Part shown: in pieces, positions 9,428 through 19,277 of the stretch | Position numbering within the stretch: the stretch's first letter is position 1 | Layout of the letters: every line of letters starts with the position of its first letter | Assembly (NCBI GenBank): GCA_019359325.1 | Contig: JAHHHN010000006.1 | Location: 248,001 to 312,000 of the forward strand | DNA length: 64,000 nt | Direction: 5' to 3' | From: Mojavia pulchra JT2-VF2 | Lineage (GTDB): Bacteria > Cyanobacteriota > Cyanobacteriia > Cyanobacteriales > Nostocaceae | Made by a program: the position numbers and the translations under genes | Notes under the pieces: generated by a model | What the model was told of the DNA's origin: nothing | Seen by the model: the letters and a program-made list of their open reading frames with translations, nothing else | The model's database searches: none

Positions 9428-10015
9428 TTAGGAATTTAATGGAATTTTTGCCTTTTGAAATACCTGTTCAACAGTAAATTCCAACCCCTCAAACAGAGAA
9501 TCTGTAAGGACTTCATCTCTCATATAAGTCTGTGGTGCTGCATCTGGGTAAAAAACAGTAATGCTTCTAGCTTTACTGTCTACCACCCACACTCGCAGCA
9601 CCTTAGCGTCTAAATAGTCTTTGGCTTTAGCTGCCATTTGCCCAAAGGTTTGCCCTGGCGAAATAATCTCGATTACCAAATCTGGAGGAACAGGACAAGC
9701 TTCGTCTTCGTTCCAGTTAGCAGGTAAACGTTCATAAGCAATGTACAACAAATCTGGTGTCGGTACCCAATCTCGGCCTCTCTGAATTAACACGACAGCC
9801 CATTCTGGGCAGACTACCCCCCGCCCCTCAGACCATGGTTCAATCTGATTGAGAAAGGCATGAGTCAGCTTGGCATGAAAAAACTTTGGTGACATCTTAG
9901 GAATTGCATGACCATCAACGAGTTCGTAGGTGATATCTCCCTCGCCTAGCGGAAGATTCAAGAACTCTTGTAAAGTCAATTGATTATTCGTTTGGAGTAT
10001 CATGGCGCAAACCAT
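9428..10015 (-). CDS. Uma2 family (DUF820) restriction-endonuclease-like protein
   Basis: 195 residues. The Uma2/DUF820 family has a PD-(D/E)XK nuclease-like fold and is strongly expanded in cyanobacteria; cellular roles are mostly unknown. Matching features: N-terminal LTLQEFLNLPLGEGDITYELVDG, the acidic D in PTPDLLYI, and the core PPDLVIEIISPGQ followed by KAKDYLDAKVLRVWVVD, which supplies the E-I-x-S-P and K of the family. Start codon is uncertain: ATG at 10015 or, four codons later, at 10003; no clear Shine-Dalgarno supports either. It lies 35 bp downstream of aroB on the same strand and may be read through from it. Confidence 0.85.
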   Translation of the reverse strand: MVCAMILQTNNQLTLQEFLNLPLGEGDITYELVDGHAIPKMSPKFFHAKLTHAFLNQIEPWSEGRGVVCPEWAVVLIQRGRDWVPTPDLLYIAYERLPANWNEDEACPVPPDLVIEIISPGQTFGQMAAKAKDYLDAKVLRVWVVDSKARSITVFYPDAAPQTYMRDEVLTDSLFEGLEFTVEQVFQKAKIPLNS

Positions 10016-10050
10016 CTGGCGGCTAGTTTCAATTGTAATTCGGTTATAAA

Positions 10051-11142
10051 TTACATTTTCTGCAACACTTGCCGGATAGTATCTGATGGCACTTCGTCGG
10101 TAACTGTCACCACACCAATTTGCGTTGGCAAAACAAACCGCACTTTACCCGCTTTGACTTTCTTATCTAGTTGCAGCGCTTCAACAATTGCTTCAATATC
10201 TACCCCAGATGGTAACTGAGTCGGTAAACCCGCTTTTTGAATTAAGGCATTTTGGCGTTCTGCATCTTGCTTTTGCCACATTCCTAGTTCCACAGCAATC
10301 TCCCCTGCTGCTACCATACCAATGCCAACAGCTTCACCATGATTTACTAAACGATAACCAGTCAAGCTTTCGACTGCATGACCGATAGTGTGACCATAGT
10401 TGAGAATTGCCCGTAGTCCGGCTTCTTTCTCATCTTTACTGACAACATCGGCTTTAGCTTGACAAGAGCGAGTTAATATACTTTCTATAAGTTCAGGCTT
10501 GATGTAGCGGAGTTGATTCAAGTTTTTACTCGCTTCCATTTGAGCAAATAACTCGGCATCCCAAATCACACCGTACTTGATCACCTCTGCCATTCCTGCC
10601 CGGAACTCGCGCATGGGTAAGGTTTTCAACACATCTGGGTCAATTAACACTAAACGTGGTTGATGGAATGCCCCAATCAAGTTTTTGCCTTGGGGATGGT
10701 TCACACCAGTTTTGCCGCCAATTGCCGAATCTACCATTGCTAGCAGTGTAGTAGGAACTTGCACTACATTAATACCCCGCAGCCAAGTTGCGGCTGCAAA
10801 TCCAGCCATATCCCCAATCACACCTCCTCCTAAAGCCACGATAGTAGAGGAGCGTTCTAGACGTTTTTCTAAAGCAGCATCGTAGAGTTTTTGAATCGAA
10901 TTTAGGTTTTTGTAGCGTTCACCTGGTGGTAAGGTACAACTAGCAACCTCAAATCCTTCTGCTTTCAAGGATGCAACTGCTCTTTCTCCATAATGCTTAA
11001 AAATAGTGGGATTAGAAACTAGCAGTACCTTGTTGCCTAGCTTGAGACTGGTCATGTGTTGACCGAGTTGGTCTAAACTCGAAGGTGCGATCGCAATCTC
11101 ATAAGACTGCTCTGGTAAATTCACGTTAATAACTGAAGTCAT
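10051..11142 (-). CDS. aroB: 3-dehydroquinate synthase AroB
   Basis: Converts DAHP to 3-dehydroquinate, the second step of the shikimate pathway; NAD- and metal-dependent, cytosolic. 363 residues, normal length. Visible: the NAD-binding [21 protein letters not shown], then [26 protein letters not shown], a metal-ligand Glu in [10 protein letters not shown], and the His ligands in [13 protein letters not shown] and [11 protein letters not shown]. No neighbour belongs to the shikimate pathway; the Uma2 gene follows on the same strand. Confidence 0.97.
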   Translation of the reverse strand: MTSVINVNLPEQSYEIAIAPSSLDQLGQHMTSLKLGNKVLLVSNPTIFKHYGERAVASLKAEGFEVASCTLPPGERYKNLNSIQKLYDAALEKRLERSSTIVALGGGVIGDMAGFAAATWLRGINVVQVPTTLLAMVDSAIGGKTGVNHPQGKNLIGAFHQPRLVLIDPDVLKTLPMREFRAGMAEVIKYGVIWDAELFAQMEASKNLNQLRYIKPELIESILTRSCQAKADVVSKDEKEAGLRAILNYGHTIGHAVESLTGYRLVNHGEAVGIGMVAAGEIAVELGMWQKQDAERQNALIQKAGLPTQLPSGVDIEAIVEALQLDKKVKAGKVRFVLPTQIGVVTVTDEVPSDTIRQVLQKM

Positions 11143-11545
11143 TGCCTAGCCCCAAAGAAGCGCCCGTGGGCTGTATTTTACCGCAATCTGAGGAATTAGG
11201 GATTAGGGGCTGGGGACTGGGGACTGGGGAATAGGGGAAAAAGCACGGGAGACAAGGGGACAAGGGGACAAGGGGAAAGAACTATAAATAACTCTTGCTC
11301 CTTGTCTCCCCATCCCCCATGCTCCTTGTCCTCTTCACCCAATGCCCCATGCCCCATGCCCAATGACGGCAGTTGCTACCCTGCGGGAAGCCGCTTTGCG
11401 TCTACAAGCCGGGGAACCCTTTCGGCAGTTCCTCCTGGGGGTTTCCCCCAGGAGGAACTGCCTCACCAACGCACTGCCTCCCCAATGCCCAATAACCACT
11501 GACTAATGATTCAATAGATTTATTGAAGTATATGGAGAAAGGTAA
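11143..11545. repeat. Intergenic cluster of short tandem repeats and a 39-nt perfect hairpin
   Basis: About 0.4 kb between divergent aroB and petL made mostly of repeats. 11197-11278 holds GGGGACT and GGGGACA heptamer tandems, and 11290-11370 complementary CCCCATG/CTTGTC tandems. A REP-like segment (11379-11413, CCCTGCGGGAAGCCGC) follows. Then comes a perfect 18-bp stem with a TTT loop, 11424-11462 (arms start GGCAGTTCC and end GGAACTGCC). An open frame through the repeats is not a gene. Confidence 0.7.
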
Positions 11546-11641
11546 ATGTTTGCAGTAGTAGCTTATATCGGTTTCTTGGCTTTGTTCGTTGGCATTGCTG
11601 CGGGCCTGCTGTTTGGTCTGCGTGCTGCCAAGATTATTTAA
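11546..11641 (+). CDS. petL: Cytochrome b6f complex subunit PetL
   Basis: 31-residue single-helix thylakoid protein, [19 protein letters not shown] followed by [13 protein letters not shown] recognise it as the cyanobacterial PetL type: start M[13 protein letters not shown], end GLRxAKI. PetL is a small peripheral subunit that stabilises the dimeric b6f complex between the photosystems. The ATG at 11546 has a strong Shine-Dalgarno, GGAGAAAGG (11534-11542). It is followed by a hairpin and a T-rich tract. It stands alone, as is usual for petL, and is easily missed because of its size. Confidence 0.88.
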   Translation: MFAVVAYIGFLALFVGIAAGLLFGLRAAKII

Positions 11642-11672
11642 TTTAGAGATGAGTTAAACCTAAAGCTATTAT

Positions 11673-11720
11673 GGGACGGGCATCATGCCCATCCCGTAAA
11701 AGCATCTTTTATTTTATTTA
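11673..11720 (+). terminator. Probable terminator of petL
   Basis: Inverted repeat GGGACGGGCAT (11673-11683) with ATGCCCATCCC (11685-11695), one wobble pair, then a T-rich tract (TTTTATTTTATTTAT, 11707-11721). The arms resemble those of the dispersed hairpin at 6882-6906. Confidence 0.55.
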
Positions 11721-11828
11721 TATAAAGCTAAAGCCATCTGTTTTAGGCAGGGCCGTTTCATTTTAAAAAAAACTGCAAAATTCTTTGATGAGTTGCTTGA
11801 CTCTCTACCCGACTGGAGAGTTTAGGAT

Positions 11829-12191
11829 ATGGCTAGTTTCTCAAGAACTCACCAATTGGCAGCAACATTACTAAAAAAAGCTATGAATATAGGTACACAG
11901 ACAGTATTGACTGGAGCTTTGGCTGGTTTTGCCTTACTAACATTGGCAGCTAGTCCTAGTTTGGCAGAAACCCTGAGCCGAACTGTAACGAATAATAACA
12001 GTAATAAGCCTGCTTCCGAGGTCAATCAAACTCAGAAGCAAATTAGTCAAACGACAGCACCGAATTCTCAGATGCCACAACAGCCACAACAAATGGGATG
12101 TAGCTGTTGCAAAAATATGATGATGAACAATACGCATCAGATGAACAATATGCATCAGATGATGCGCGATCAAACCAACCAACGTAAGTAA
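11829..12191 (+). CDS. Small exported Met/His/Cys-rich protein, possible metal binder
   Basis: 120 residues, not recognised as a named family. An N-terminal hydrophobic stretch TVLTGALAGFALLTLAASPSLAE looks like a signal peptide with cleavage after SLA; an internal ATG at 11883 would give a more standard-length leader. The mature part is Gln/Asn/Ser/Thr-rich. The last 35 residues concentrate possible metal ligands: MGCSCCKNMMMNN, then THQMNNMHQMM. The C-S-C-C plus M/H clusters suggest binding of a soft metal such as copper in the periplasm, which is inference. A perfect 12-bp hairpin lies about 50 bp after the stop. The petL neighbour may be incidental. Confidence 0.7.
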   Translation: MASFSRTHQLAATLLKKAMNIGTQTVLTGALAGFALLTLAASPSLAETLSRTVTNNNSNKPASEVNQTQKQISQTTAPNSQMPQQPQQMGCSCCKNMMMNNTHQMNNMHQMMRDQTNQRK

Positions 12192-12243
12192 ACTCTGATC
12201 AACCCAACCGCGAGAGTAAGATTAACTATCCCAGCTATCATGC

Positions 12244-12276
12244 TTCTGAGCGGTACAAGTTAGCTACCGCTCAGAA
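12244..12276 (+). terminator. Hairpin downstream of the Met/His-rich gene
   Basis: Perfect 12-bp stem, TTCTGAGCGGTA (12244-12255) and TACCGCTCAGAA (12265-12276), with a 9-nt loop, followed by TTGTGGGTTTATTG. The stem is strong and the T-tract imperfect. It lies between the converging small gene and bioB. Confidence 0.5.
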
Positions 12277-12361
12277 TTGTGGGTTTATTGTTAGAGTTGG
12301 GGGATCAAAGAAGGCTATCACGCCCAATTTTTTGTTTAGATATGCACCTAAACAAAGATAT

Positions 12362-13369
12362 TCATCCCACAACGGCTGGAGTTGCCACCTTTTCAGGTCT
12401 TTGGGCGGGAGGACGCATTTCTAAACCCAGCAAATTCAGCATTTCCCGGTCAGTATCGTAATCAGGACAGGGAGTCGTTACTGTTAACATTTTGTTATCG
12501 TCGCTGGAAAATATAGAATTGGCTCCTGCCATAAAGCAGAAGGCTTGCTCAACTTGAGAAAGTCTGGCTCTCCCAGCACTGAGACGTACATCAGAACTTG
12601 GCATAACAATCCGCGCTGTGGCAATCATCCGTACCACATCCCAAATCGGGACATCAGGTTGATTTTCCAAGGGTGTGCCTGGTACTTGCGAGAGAATATT
12701 AATTGGTACAGATTCTGGATGGGGGCTGAGGTTTGCTAGCGTATGTAACATAGATATGCGATCGTCGGCACTTTCCCCCAAACCAAGAATACCGCCGGAA
12801 CATACTGTAACATTTGTCTGACGGACATTCTCAATTGTGTTCAGGCGATCGTCGTAAGTCCTGGTAGTGATGATTGTGCTGTAATGCTCCCGCGATGTGT
12901 CCAAGTTATGGTTGTAGGCATAAAGTCCTGCTTCTTCCAATCGCTTTGCCTGATCTGCACTCAGCATCCCCAAGGTACAGCATACTTCTAAACCCATTGC
13001 GGTGACTTCTTGAACCATTTCTAGCACAGTCTCAAATTGGGAATTATCGCGCACTTCGCGCCAAGCAGCACCCATACAAACCCGACTAACACCTGTCTGT
13101 TTAGCTTTTTGGGCAATGCTAACTACCGTGTCTTTTTCTAAAAGTGCTTGTGCTTTTACCTCTGTTTTGTAGCGGGAAGATTGGGCACAGTAATTACAAT
13201 CTTCTGGACAACCTCCTGTTTTAATCGAGATTAGCTTGCAGACTTGGATTTTTGTTGGGTCATGATATTGGCGATGCACGCTAGCAGCTTGATAAATAAG
13301 CTCTAGCAAAGGCGTATTATATATCGCCTGGATTTCTGCTTTTTGCCAATCGTAGCGTATTGCCGACAT
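12362..13369 (-). CDS. bioB: Biotin synthase BioB
   Basis: Radical-SAM enzyme inserting sulfur into dethiobiotin, the last step of biotin synthesis. 335 residues from the ATG at 13369, which is immediately preceded by a GTG that could also start; GGAT lies just upstream. The radical-SAM cluster motif is [14 protein letters not shown], and the auxiliary cluster ligands lie in [19 protein letters not shown] and [13 protein letters not shown]. The C-terminal segment [15 protein letters not shown] is typical. No other biotin gene is adjacent. Confidence 0.96.
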   Translation of the reverse strand: MSAIRYDWQKAEIQAIYNTPLLELIYQAASVHRQYHDPTKIQVCKLISIKTGGCPEDCNYCAQSSRYKTEVKAQALLEKDTVVSIAQKAKQTGVSRVCMGAAWREVRDNSQFETVLEMVQEVTAMGLEVCCTLGMLSADQAKRLEEAGLYAYNHNLDTSREHYSTIITTRTYDDRLNTIENVRQTNVTVCSGGILGLGESADDRISMLHTLANLSPHPESVPINILSQVPGTPLENQPDVPIWDVVRMIATARIVMPSSDVRLSAGRARLSQVEQAFCFMAGANSIFSSDDNKMLTVTTPCPDYDTDREMLNLLGLEMRPPAQRPEKVATPAVVG

Positions 13370-13919
13370 CACTTATCCTTCTTATAGATTGGATTTATCA
13401 ATAGCTGTCTTGTCGTTGAATATCTTAAGATACAGCATTTAGGTAAAGCGATCTAATTGAGGTTATGCCGCGTACTGTGCTTTATTAGCGATCGCCTTTT
13501 CATCCTTGTGCTTTAGATATTAGAAATCAGCTTATCAAGATTTTGGTTATGTAGCAGATTAATAGTAAAAATACTCATTATCTCAATTAGAAACTAGGCG
13601 CAGTCTTTAAAAGTTAAGGTGCTACTAAGACTTCGTAGAATGCACTTACGCCTGGTTTTCTGGCAGATTCACTATTTTCTTTCATCAAGCGGATTTTTAT
13701 AATTGCAAGAGAATAATCCAGCCGTGCTGGTGCTGCTAAATTTATGGATTGTAGGCAATGCTCATTAAATTTCTGTAACCTGGGTGACATTATATTTGCT
13801 AATTTTTCCATCAAGGAATACACTGAGTCAGCAAATTATAAAATTAAATGCAGCTTGTTTAAGAGAAGTTACTATATTCAAAAAATATTTTAAAAAGGTA
13901 TCACTTAAGTTTCTAATTT
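13370..13919. other. Intergenic region upstream of bioB and the acetyltransferase gene
   Basis: About 0.55 kb between the divergent bioB and GNAT genes. A 69-codon reverse frame is listed separately with low confidence. Otherwise the region is A/T-rich with one HIP1 site near 13489 and no recognisable RNA or repeat. Confidence 0.4.
13614..13823 (-). CDS. Small hypothetical ORF (doubtful)
   Basis: 69 codons from a GTG at 13823 (an ATG lies four codons on). The peptide is not recognised; it has no signal peptide, no hydrophobic helix and a near-random composition. No convincing Shine-Dalgarno precedes either start. It is listed because it is the only sizeable open frame in this 0.55-kb gap and shadows no other gene. 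Confidence 0.22.
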   Translation of the reverse strand: MYSLMEKLANIMSPRLQKFNEHCLQSINLAAPARLDYSLAIIKIRLMKENSESARKPGVSAFYEVLVAP

Positions 13920-14495
13920 ATGAAATCAGAACTGCCATTAATCAATAGCGATCGCCTGTTATTAAGAATCGGCATCCAAGAGGATATACCTCAAATTCTC
14001 AAATACTTCAACCAAAACAAAACTTATCTTACTCCATACTATCCTGATTGGGCTGAGGGTTTTTTTACAAAAAAGTACTGGTATTTTCAAATTGAAAATA
14101 ATTTACTTGAATTTCTTAACGATCATTCATTAAAATTATTTATTTATCCCAAAAAATCACTAACTGAAATTATTGGAACTATTAATTTTAGTAATTTTGT
14201 CCGAGGGGCTGCCCATTTTTGCTTTGTGGGATACAGCCTTGCGGAAGCTGAACAAGGTAAAGGCTATATGACAGAAGCGCTAAAAGCTGCTACTCAGTAT
14301 ACCTTTCAAGAGTTAAATATGCACCGCATCATGGCAAATTATATGCCACATAATCAACGTAGTGGTAATGTACTTAAAAGGTTAGGTTTTGTTGTTGAAG
14401 GATATGCTAGGGACTATTTGTTGATTAATGGGCAGTGGCAAGATCATATTCTTACAAGCCTGACAAATCCTAACTGGCAACCACCCAACTTTTAA
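13920..14495 (+). CDS. GNAT family N-acetyltransferase (RimJ/RimL-like)
   Basis: 191 residues. The GNAT fold transfers acetyl from acetyl-CoA; RimJ/RimL-like members act on protein N-termini or small molecules. Visible: start NSDRLLLRIGIQEDIPQILKY (beta1-alpha1), beta4 with VGYSLAEAEQGKGYMTEALK supplying the acetyl-CoA loop (E-Q-G-K-G-Y), then LNMHRIMANYMPHNQRSGNVL and the C-terminal LKRLGFVVEGYARDYL, standard for the RimJ class. The substrate cannot be inferred. Isolated gene. Confidence 0.9.
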   Translation: MKSELPLINSDRLLLRIGIQEDIPQILKYFNQNKTYLTPYYPDWAEGFFTKKYWYFQIENNLLEFLNDHSLKLFIYPKKSLTEIIGTINFSNFVRGAAHFCFVGYSLAEAEQGKGYMTEALKAATQYTFQELNMHRIMANYMPHNQRSGNVLKRLGFVVEGYARDYLLINGQWQDHILTSLTNPNWQPPNF

Positions 14496-14596
14496 ATAGT
14501 TATTTTCGATAATTTTTCCTCTGCTGACGAAGCGCCTACGCTAATGCTAGTGCCAGAGGTAGTATTAAGAGAAGAATTAATTAAACTGTAATCATA

Positions 14597-16051
14597 ATGA
14601 CTCTGGCTGAAACTCCAAACACAAATTCTAGCAATCCTTTTCTTAACCTCAACTACGAACCAGCCTTGGAATCTCTAGGTAATGAATATTACGACGAAGT
14701 TGTAGCAGCGGAATTTCCTCAACATCTTTTGCGTTGGCGCAACGACGAACTTCTACCACGTTTGGGGCTAGATCCCCAAGCAGTCACAGACGAAGATTTC
14801 ATTACAGCCTTTGGTAAGTTTCAAGAACGCAAACCATTGCTAGCACTGCGTTATCACGGCTATCAATTTGGTGAATATAACTCTGGTTTAGGTGATGGTA
14901 GAGGTTTTCTCTACGGGCAAGTGCGCGGTACTGATGGCGAATTATACGACCTCGGCACAAAAGGTTCTGGTAGGACACCCTACTCCCGTGGTGGTGATGG
15001 TATGCTCACACTTAAAGGTGGAGTTCGAGAAGTTTTAGCAGCAGAAGCGTTGCACTACTTGGGTGTACGTACTTCTCGTTGTTTTAGCATGATTGAAACA
15101 GGTTTATCCTTATGGCGAGGTGATGAACCTTCACCTACTCGCTCATCTGTGATGGTGAGGATGAGCAGTTCCCATATTCGATTTGGTAATTTTGAAAGAT
15201 TACATTATATTCAGCGTCCAGATTTAATCAAAAAGCTATTAGACCATGTAATTGAGCAATATTATCGGCATTTAATCGCAGAAAAAGATAAATATGCTCT
15301 ATTTTATGCAGAATTAGTTAAAAGAGTGGCAGAACTTGTAGCGCAGTGGATGGCTGCTGGTTTTTGCCATGCAGTTCTGAATACTGACAATATGTCAATC
15401 ACAGGCGAGAGCTTTGACTATGGCCCTTATGCCTTTATTCCTACATACGACCCATACTTTACTGCTGCATATTTTGATTATTATAGGCGCTATTGTTACA
15501 GCAATCAACCAATTATTTGTAAGTTAAATTTAGAAATGCTTCAAGAACCATTAAAGGCGGTAATTGCTCAAGATGATTTAGAAGCTGGATTAGCCCATTT
15601 TGATGAATATTATTATACTAAATATCGCTCTTTAATGTTGAGAAAGTTGGGTTTTGAGAATTTGATTGCTCCAGAAGTTGATGAACTTTTTAAACTAACG
15701 ATTGAATTTTTGCAAGTTAGCCAAGTTGGTTATCACCAGTTTTTTTATGAGATAGCTCGCACTTTTTCTTTGCAATGGCGAGATGACCCAGATTTTGTGT
15801 TAAATAATTCAGATATTACGCCAGCTTCGGCAGCGTCAGCAATTTTTGATAATTGGTGTATTTTATACCATAAGATTTTGAATAATTTTGCTCTCAATGA
15901 AATCGATATAATTGCCAAAACTCTGGCACATTACAATCCAAAAACGGCTTTGTTAAGACCCGTAATTGAATCGGTTTGGGAACCTATTACACAAGAAGAT
16001 AATTGGCAACCATTTTATGAATTAATTAAGCAAATTCAGTCTAGAAGTTAA
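14597..16051 (+). CDS. selO: Protein adenylyltransferase SelO (YdiU/UPF0061 family)
   Basis: Pseudokinase-fold enzyme that AMPylates Ser/Thr/Tyr of target proteins in redox regulation, as established for family members. 484 residues, family length. Key features: [21 protein letters not shown] (nucleotide-binding loop), [20 protein letters not shown] with the family Lys and Arg, and the catalytic-loop equivalent [23 protein letters not shown] containing N-D-N and the metal-binding D in DYGPY. Many family members end in a Cys-containing motif (or Sec); this one ends QIQSRS without it. Confidence 0.93.
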   Translation: MTLAETPNTNSSNPFLNLNYEPALESLGNEYYDEVVAAEFPQHLLRWRNDELLPRLGLDPQAVTDEDFITAFGKFQERKPLLALRYHGYQFGEYNSGLGDGRGFLYGQVRGTDGELYDLGTKGSGRTPYSRGGDGMLTLKGGVREVLAAEALHYLGVRTSRCFSMIETGLSLWRGDEPSPTRSSVMVRMSSSHIRFGNFERLHYIQRPDLIKKLLDHVIEQYYRHLIAEKDKYALFYAELVKRVAELVAQWMAAGFCHAVLNTDNMSITGESFDYGPYAFIPTYDPYFTAAYFDYYRRYCYSNQPIICKLNLEMLQEPLKAVIAQDDLEAGLAHFDEYYYTKYRSLMLRKLGFENLIAPEVDELFKLTIEFLQVSQVGYHQFFYEIARTFSLQWRDDPDFVLNNSDITPASAASAIFDNWCILYHKILNNFALNEIDIIAKTLAHYNPKTALLRPVIESVWEPITQEDNWQPFYELIKQIQSRS

Positions 16052-16200
16052 TCAAGGGTTCAGTCTTTGAGTGTTCCCAATCTTTTACAGAAAGTCGGCG
16101 CATGTGGCATGAGGTATTGGCATTCTTTCCCATGCCCCATGCCCGTTAAATCCTAATAAATCGCTCATTACGAACCGATCGTAATTAACGCAATAGACCA

Positions 16201-17097
16201 CTAGGCTGGAAAATTTTTAGCTAAATCATCACCAGGAATTATAGTTGTCCAAAAGACATATTTATTATCTAATCGATAGCGACGGTCTTGCTTAATTAAC
16301 TGCATAAAGTCTTTGTGTTCTTCACGAGATTGACCTACTAAGCAACCAGCACTAGCTGTACTAACTAAACTTTTGTCATATCCCCAATGTTGATTGATAA
16401 AGAAATGAGAACCGACATCTATGGGGTCGCCACTACGAAGTCCATCTTTGTTGCGATCGCGGTGTACTTTAATTGTCCCACATTGCTCTAGAGCTTCGTG
16501 TGTCTCTGCTCCTGTAGTGCCATAATGATAGCCAACTCGCCAAGCGTTGTATTGTCCAAACGCAATGCGTGCAACACCTTTAGGATTGGGAGGGTTTTTG
16601 GTATAGTAATCGCCAGGTTCAGTAGTCGCTACCCAGTTTCCTACAATTTGTGGAGTTCCGGAAGCTATCTCAATGACAATACGTCGGTCATTCCATTGAT
16701 TGAATTTATCATTGTTGAGTGTACCGTTGGCATTTACACCTTCGACATAAACAATATTATATTGTTGCTTGCCTACAGCAATATAATACTTTTTATTTTG
16801 CATATACTTGACGATGCGGCTGGCAAAGTCATTCCCTAATTTTAAAGGAATAGCTTCTTTACATTCAATCAATGCTTTTGCTGTTTGTAGCCCTAGTCCC
16901 GCTTCTGATATTTTCAACAGAGATTGAAAATCTGTCAGTGCTTTAATTGAAAATTGACCAAATTTACCGTCAGCAGGTGGGTCAAGCAATCGTAGACGAA
17001 TTAAGTTAATTTGGATGTGTTTCGCTAGTTCAGCATCTTGTGCTACATTCTCGAAAGAAATTGTTTTTTCCGCAGACAAAGTATCAGTAAGTTGCAT
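16201..17097 (-). CDS. Peptidoglycan-binding-domain protein with L,D-transpeptidase-like C-terminal motif
   Basis: 298 residues. An N-terminal PG_binding_1-like repeat covers about residues 25-75 (IQINLIRLRLLDPPADGKFGQFSIKALTDFQ). The C-terminal half, about 100-298, is of unknown family. It contains CGTIKVHRDRNKDGLRSGD and a later STASAGCLVGQ, reminiscent of the S-x-G-C active-site motif of YkuD-type L,D-transpeptidases, although the usual H-G-T is not obvious. The extended NKDG segment could bind calcium. No signal peptide is visible, so export by a standard route is unclear. Convergent with selO. Confidence 0.7.
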   Translation of the reverse strand: MQLTDTLSAEKTISFENVAQDAELAKHIQINLIRLRLLDPPADGKFGQFSIKALTDFQSLLKISEAGLGLQTAKALIECKEAIPLKLGNDFASRIVKYMQNKKYYIAVGKQQYNIVYVEGVNANGTLNNDKFNQWNDRRIVIEIASGTPQIVGNWVATTEPGDYYTKNPPNPKGVARIAFGQYNAWRVGYHYGTTGAETHEALEQCGTIKVHRDRNKDGLRSGDPIDVGSHFFINQHWGYDKSLVSTASAGCLVGQSREEHKDFMQLIKQDRRYRLDNKYVFWTTIIPGDDLAKNFPA

Positions 17098-17270
17098 ATC
17101 TAAAAGTATAATTTCAGAAGTGGTTATGTCTTAAATAGAAGGGTAATTACCTTCGTGTGTGGCTTCATAATTTAGCTCCACATCCACTTCTGTAAATTTC
17201 GGGAAGCAAGCAAAAATTTTTTTGGTTTTTCACTAATGCTCAAGTCATACTGCTAAAAAGCTACTCGATA

Positions 17271-18314
17271 TCACTTGGAGTTACTATAGACTGCACCTAA
17301 AGTATGATCAGGATTAATTTCGACAACTAAATCAACTTTCGCAGATTTGACCAAGGGCTTGATGAATAATTCTGGGTGCAGCGATCGCCAAAAATAATTG
17401 ACAAATTCCTCGATTCGTGTATCGTTCATTCCTGGCTTACCAGCAGCAATCATCTGCCGTTCTGCCTGTTTGCGCCATGCTAGGGAACAGCGATAATCAA
17501 TTGGATACAGTACGATTAAACTATCTAATCGCTCCCACAGTGGTAAATAATTTCTTAATTGTTCATTCATATCACGGGCAAATTGCCGATCCTCATCTGT
17601 GAGGATTGGCGGTGGTGCGCTATCAAATGCCTCTGGCTTAATTGGTCGCACACCCACAAACCAACCTTCAAATAGTACAATATCCACACCTGTGACGATT
17701 TCGGGGGTAGTGCGATCGCCTGCACCTTTGTAAGCAGATTTATCAAAGCGGGGAACAGTTACTGGATTTTGCGAATGGCGAATTTGGTCGAGTACATTTA
17801 AGGCTAAATCGATATCGTGGGTTCCCGGCGGCCCGCGCCAAATTAAGCGGGGATCTTGTTGAATTAAAGCTAGGCGATCGCTATAAGTTTTATATAAGTC
17901 ATCTAAAGATAAATTCAGGGTGCGGTATCCCAACTCTTGGAGAATCAAGGTGAGAACTTGGCACATTGTGGTTTTACCCGTTCCTTGTCCGCCTAAAATT
18001 CCCTGAATCAAAGGACTACCCAACTGTTGGCGGCGTGATGCGAGTTTCATTGCCAAAGGTAGCCACACATCCCACAACACCTGTAACATTGCCTGGGGTT
18101 GTACTAAAAGAGTAGTTTGGCAGAATTGGCTAAAGGTTGGGAGAACAGATGTTAATAAATGCGATCGCGCTTGTATGACTTCAGCGACATTTTCCGGTGT
18201 GATTCCAAAAGCTTGTGACCTGAAAGTATCTGCTAAGGCTGCTGCTTGTGCTTTTTGTTGCCAAGCTTCGTCTACCACGCCTGTTGTCAAAATTTTACTC
18301 AGCCATGAATTCAT
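17271..18314 (-). CDS. D-glycerate 3-kinase (plant/cyanobacterial GLYK type)
   Basis: Phosphorylates glycerate to 3-phosphoglycerate, the final step of photorespiration. 347 residues, a P-loop kinase related to uridine and phosphoribulokinases. Walker A is GILGGQGTGKTTMCQVL; then LSLDDLYKTYSDR, WRGPPGTHDIDLALNVLD, VPRFDKSAYKGAGDR and VLFEGWFVGVRP, all characteristic of GLYK. The C-terminal PGMNDTRIEEFVNYFWRSLHP is also conserved. The ycf20-like gene ends upstream after a 21-bp gap on the same strand, so the two may be co-transcribed. Confidence 0.93.
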   Translation of the reverse strand: MNSWLSKILTTGVVDEAWQQKAQAAALADTFRSQAFGITPENVAEVIQARSHLLTSVLPTFSQFCQTTLLVQPQAMLQVLWDVWLPLAMKLASRRQQLGSPLIQGILGGQGTGKTTMCQVLTLILQELGYRTLNLSLDDLYKTYSDRLALIQQDPRLIWRGPPGTHDIDLALNVLDQIRHSQNPVTVPRFDKSAYKGAGDRTTPEIVTGVDIVLFEGWFVGVRPIKPEAFDSAPPPILTDEDRQFARDMNEQLRNYLPLWERLDSLIVLYPIDYRCSLAWRKQAERQMIAAGKPGMNDTRIEEFVNYFWRSLHPELFIKPLVKSAKVDLVVEINPDHTLGAVYSNSK

Positions 18315-18335
18315 CGTATCCGCATCCCTCTGAAG

Positions 18336-18668
18336 TCATGAACCTAACTTAAACGCTTCCAGAAACAAGCTGTAGATGAAACCAACCTTGAGGAAGTTTA
18401 GTGATTCCACCCATAGCGCTCGCCTAGCCAAAAAAGGACGAGCATAGAATATTCTGCTACTAATTTCGGTTAAGAATACTAAAAGCGCTGCCACATAAAT
18501 GTCCAATTCAGCCCTTTGTCCAGCACTAGTGGAAATTGCCGATCCTAGAAAAAATCCGAACAAAAAGCTAATTATGAGTAGCGACAACCGCCGCCAAGGG
18601 TTAAAAAACCATTGATTTAATTGTCTAGCAATGGCATCAAACAAATTATTCAAACGAGTATTTTGCAT
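18336..18668 (-). CDS. Ycf20/DUF565 family membrane protein
   Basis: 110 residues. The DUF565/Ycf20 family occurs in cyanobacteria and plastids; plant homologues affect non-photochemical quenching. Features: N-terminal RLNNLFDAIARQLNQWFFNPWRR followed by membrane helix LSLLIISFLFGFFLGSAI. A second helix lies at IYVAALLVFLTEISSRIFY and a third near the C-terminus (FLKVGFIYSLFLEAF). It precedes the glycerate kinase gene by 21 bp on the same strand. Confidence 0.85.
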   Translation of the reverse strand: MQNTRLNNLFDAIARQLNQWFFNPWRRLSLLIISFLFGFFLGSAISTSAGQRAELDIYVAALLVFLTEISSRIFYARPFLARRALWVESLNFLKVGFIYSLFLEAFKLGS

Positions 18669-19277
18669 GAATCGGATTTCTAAATAAAAATCAAGAAATC
18701 AACAAATATTCCTCTTTTTGAGGATATCGGTTTTAGCTTAAGCTTGTTTTAAGGGTATTGTAGCTGTCTTATAGAGTTTCAGTGGTGAAAGAAATTTTAT
18801 ACAAATTTTTCTACAGAAAAGCACAGGTATTCAAAAAACTACTCTTGTTTGAGTATTAACCCTCAACACAAAGGAGTTATCTTAAAAGATGAAGGGTGAA
18901 GTAGGAAGAAAATAAAGTATGTTTTACCGATAAATCTGAGTGTTTGTAACCTGCTCTTTTGTTGCTCATGGTACTTATAACATCACATTCGTGCTTGTAC
19001 TTATACGAATAAGTTTACTACCTACGTATCATAATTGTTGTCTTAAATACTATCAAAATTTAAGTTTTTCCTTGATAAATAAGCTTTTTAACTCATATTT
19101 AGGTTGAGAATGATGGTGATTATTTTTGCTAGTATATTTTTCTGAAATGCTATCTATGATACATTTGATAGCTTAATTTCAGGAGCGCCTGTAATAGGCA
19201 GTTTGATTGCCACTTATGAATAATAGGCTACTATTTGGTCAAGCCTAGACAAATACTTATTTCTAATAACTATCAAT
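18669..19277. other. Long intergenic region, nothing recognised
   Basis: About 0.6 kb between the divergent ycf20-like and lipoprotein genes. A/T-rich, with many stops in all frames and no tRNA, repeat family or clear hairpin. It presumably carries two divergent promoters. Confidence 0.4.

Noticed and set aside
11302-11502. 66-codon forward open frame before petL
   Set aside because: Runs through CCCCATG tandem repeats and the 18-bp palindrome; codon use reflects the repeats.
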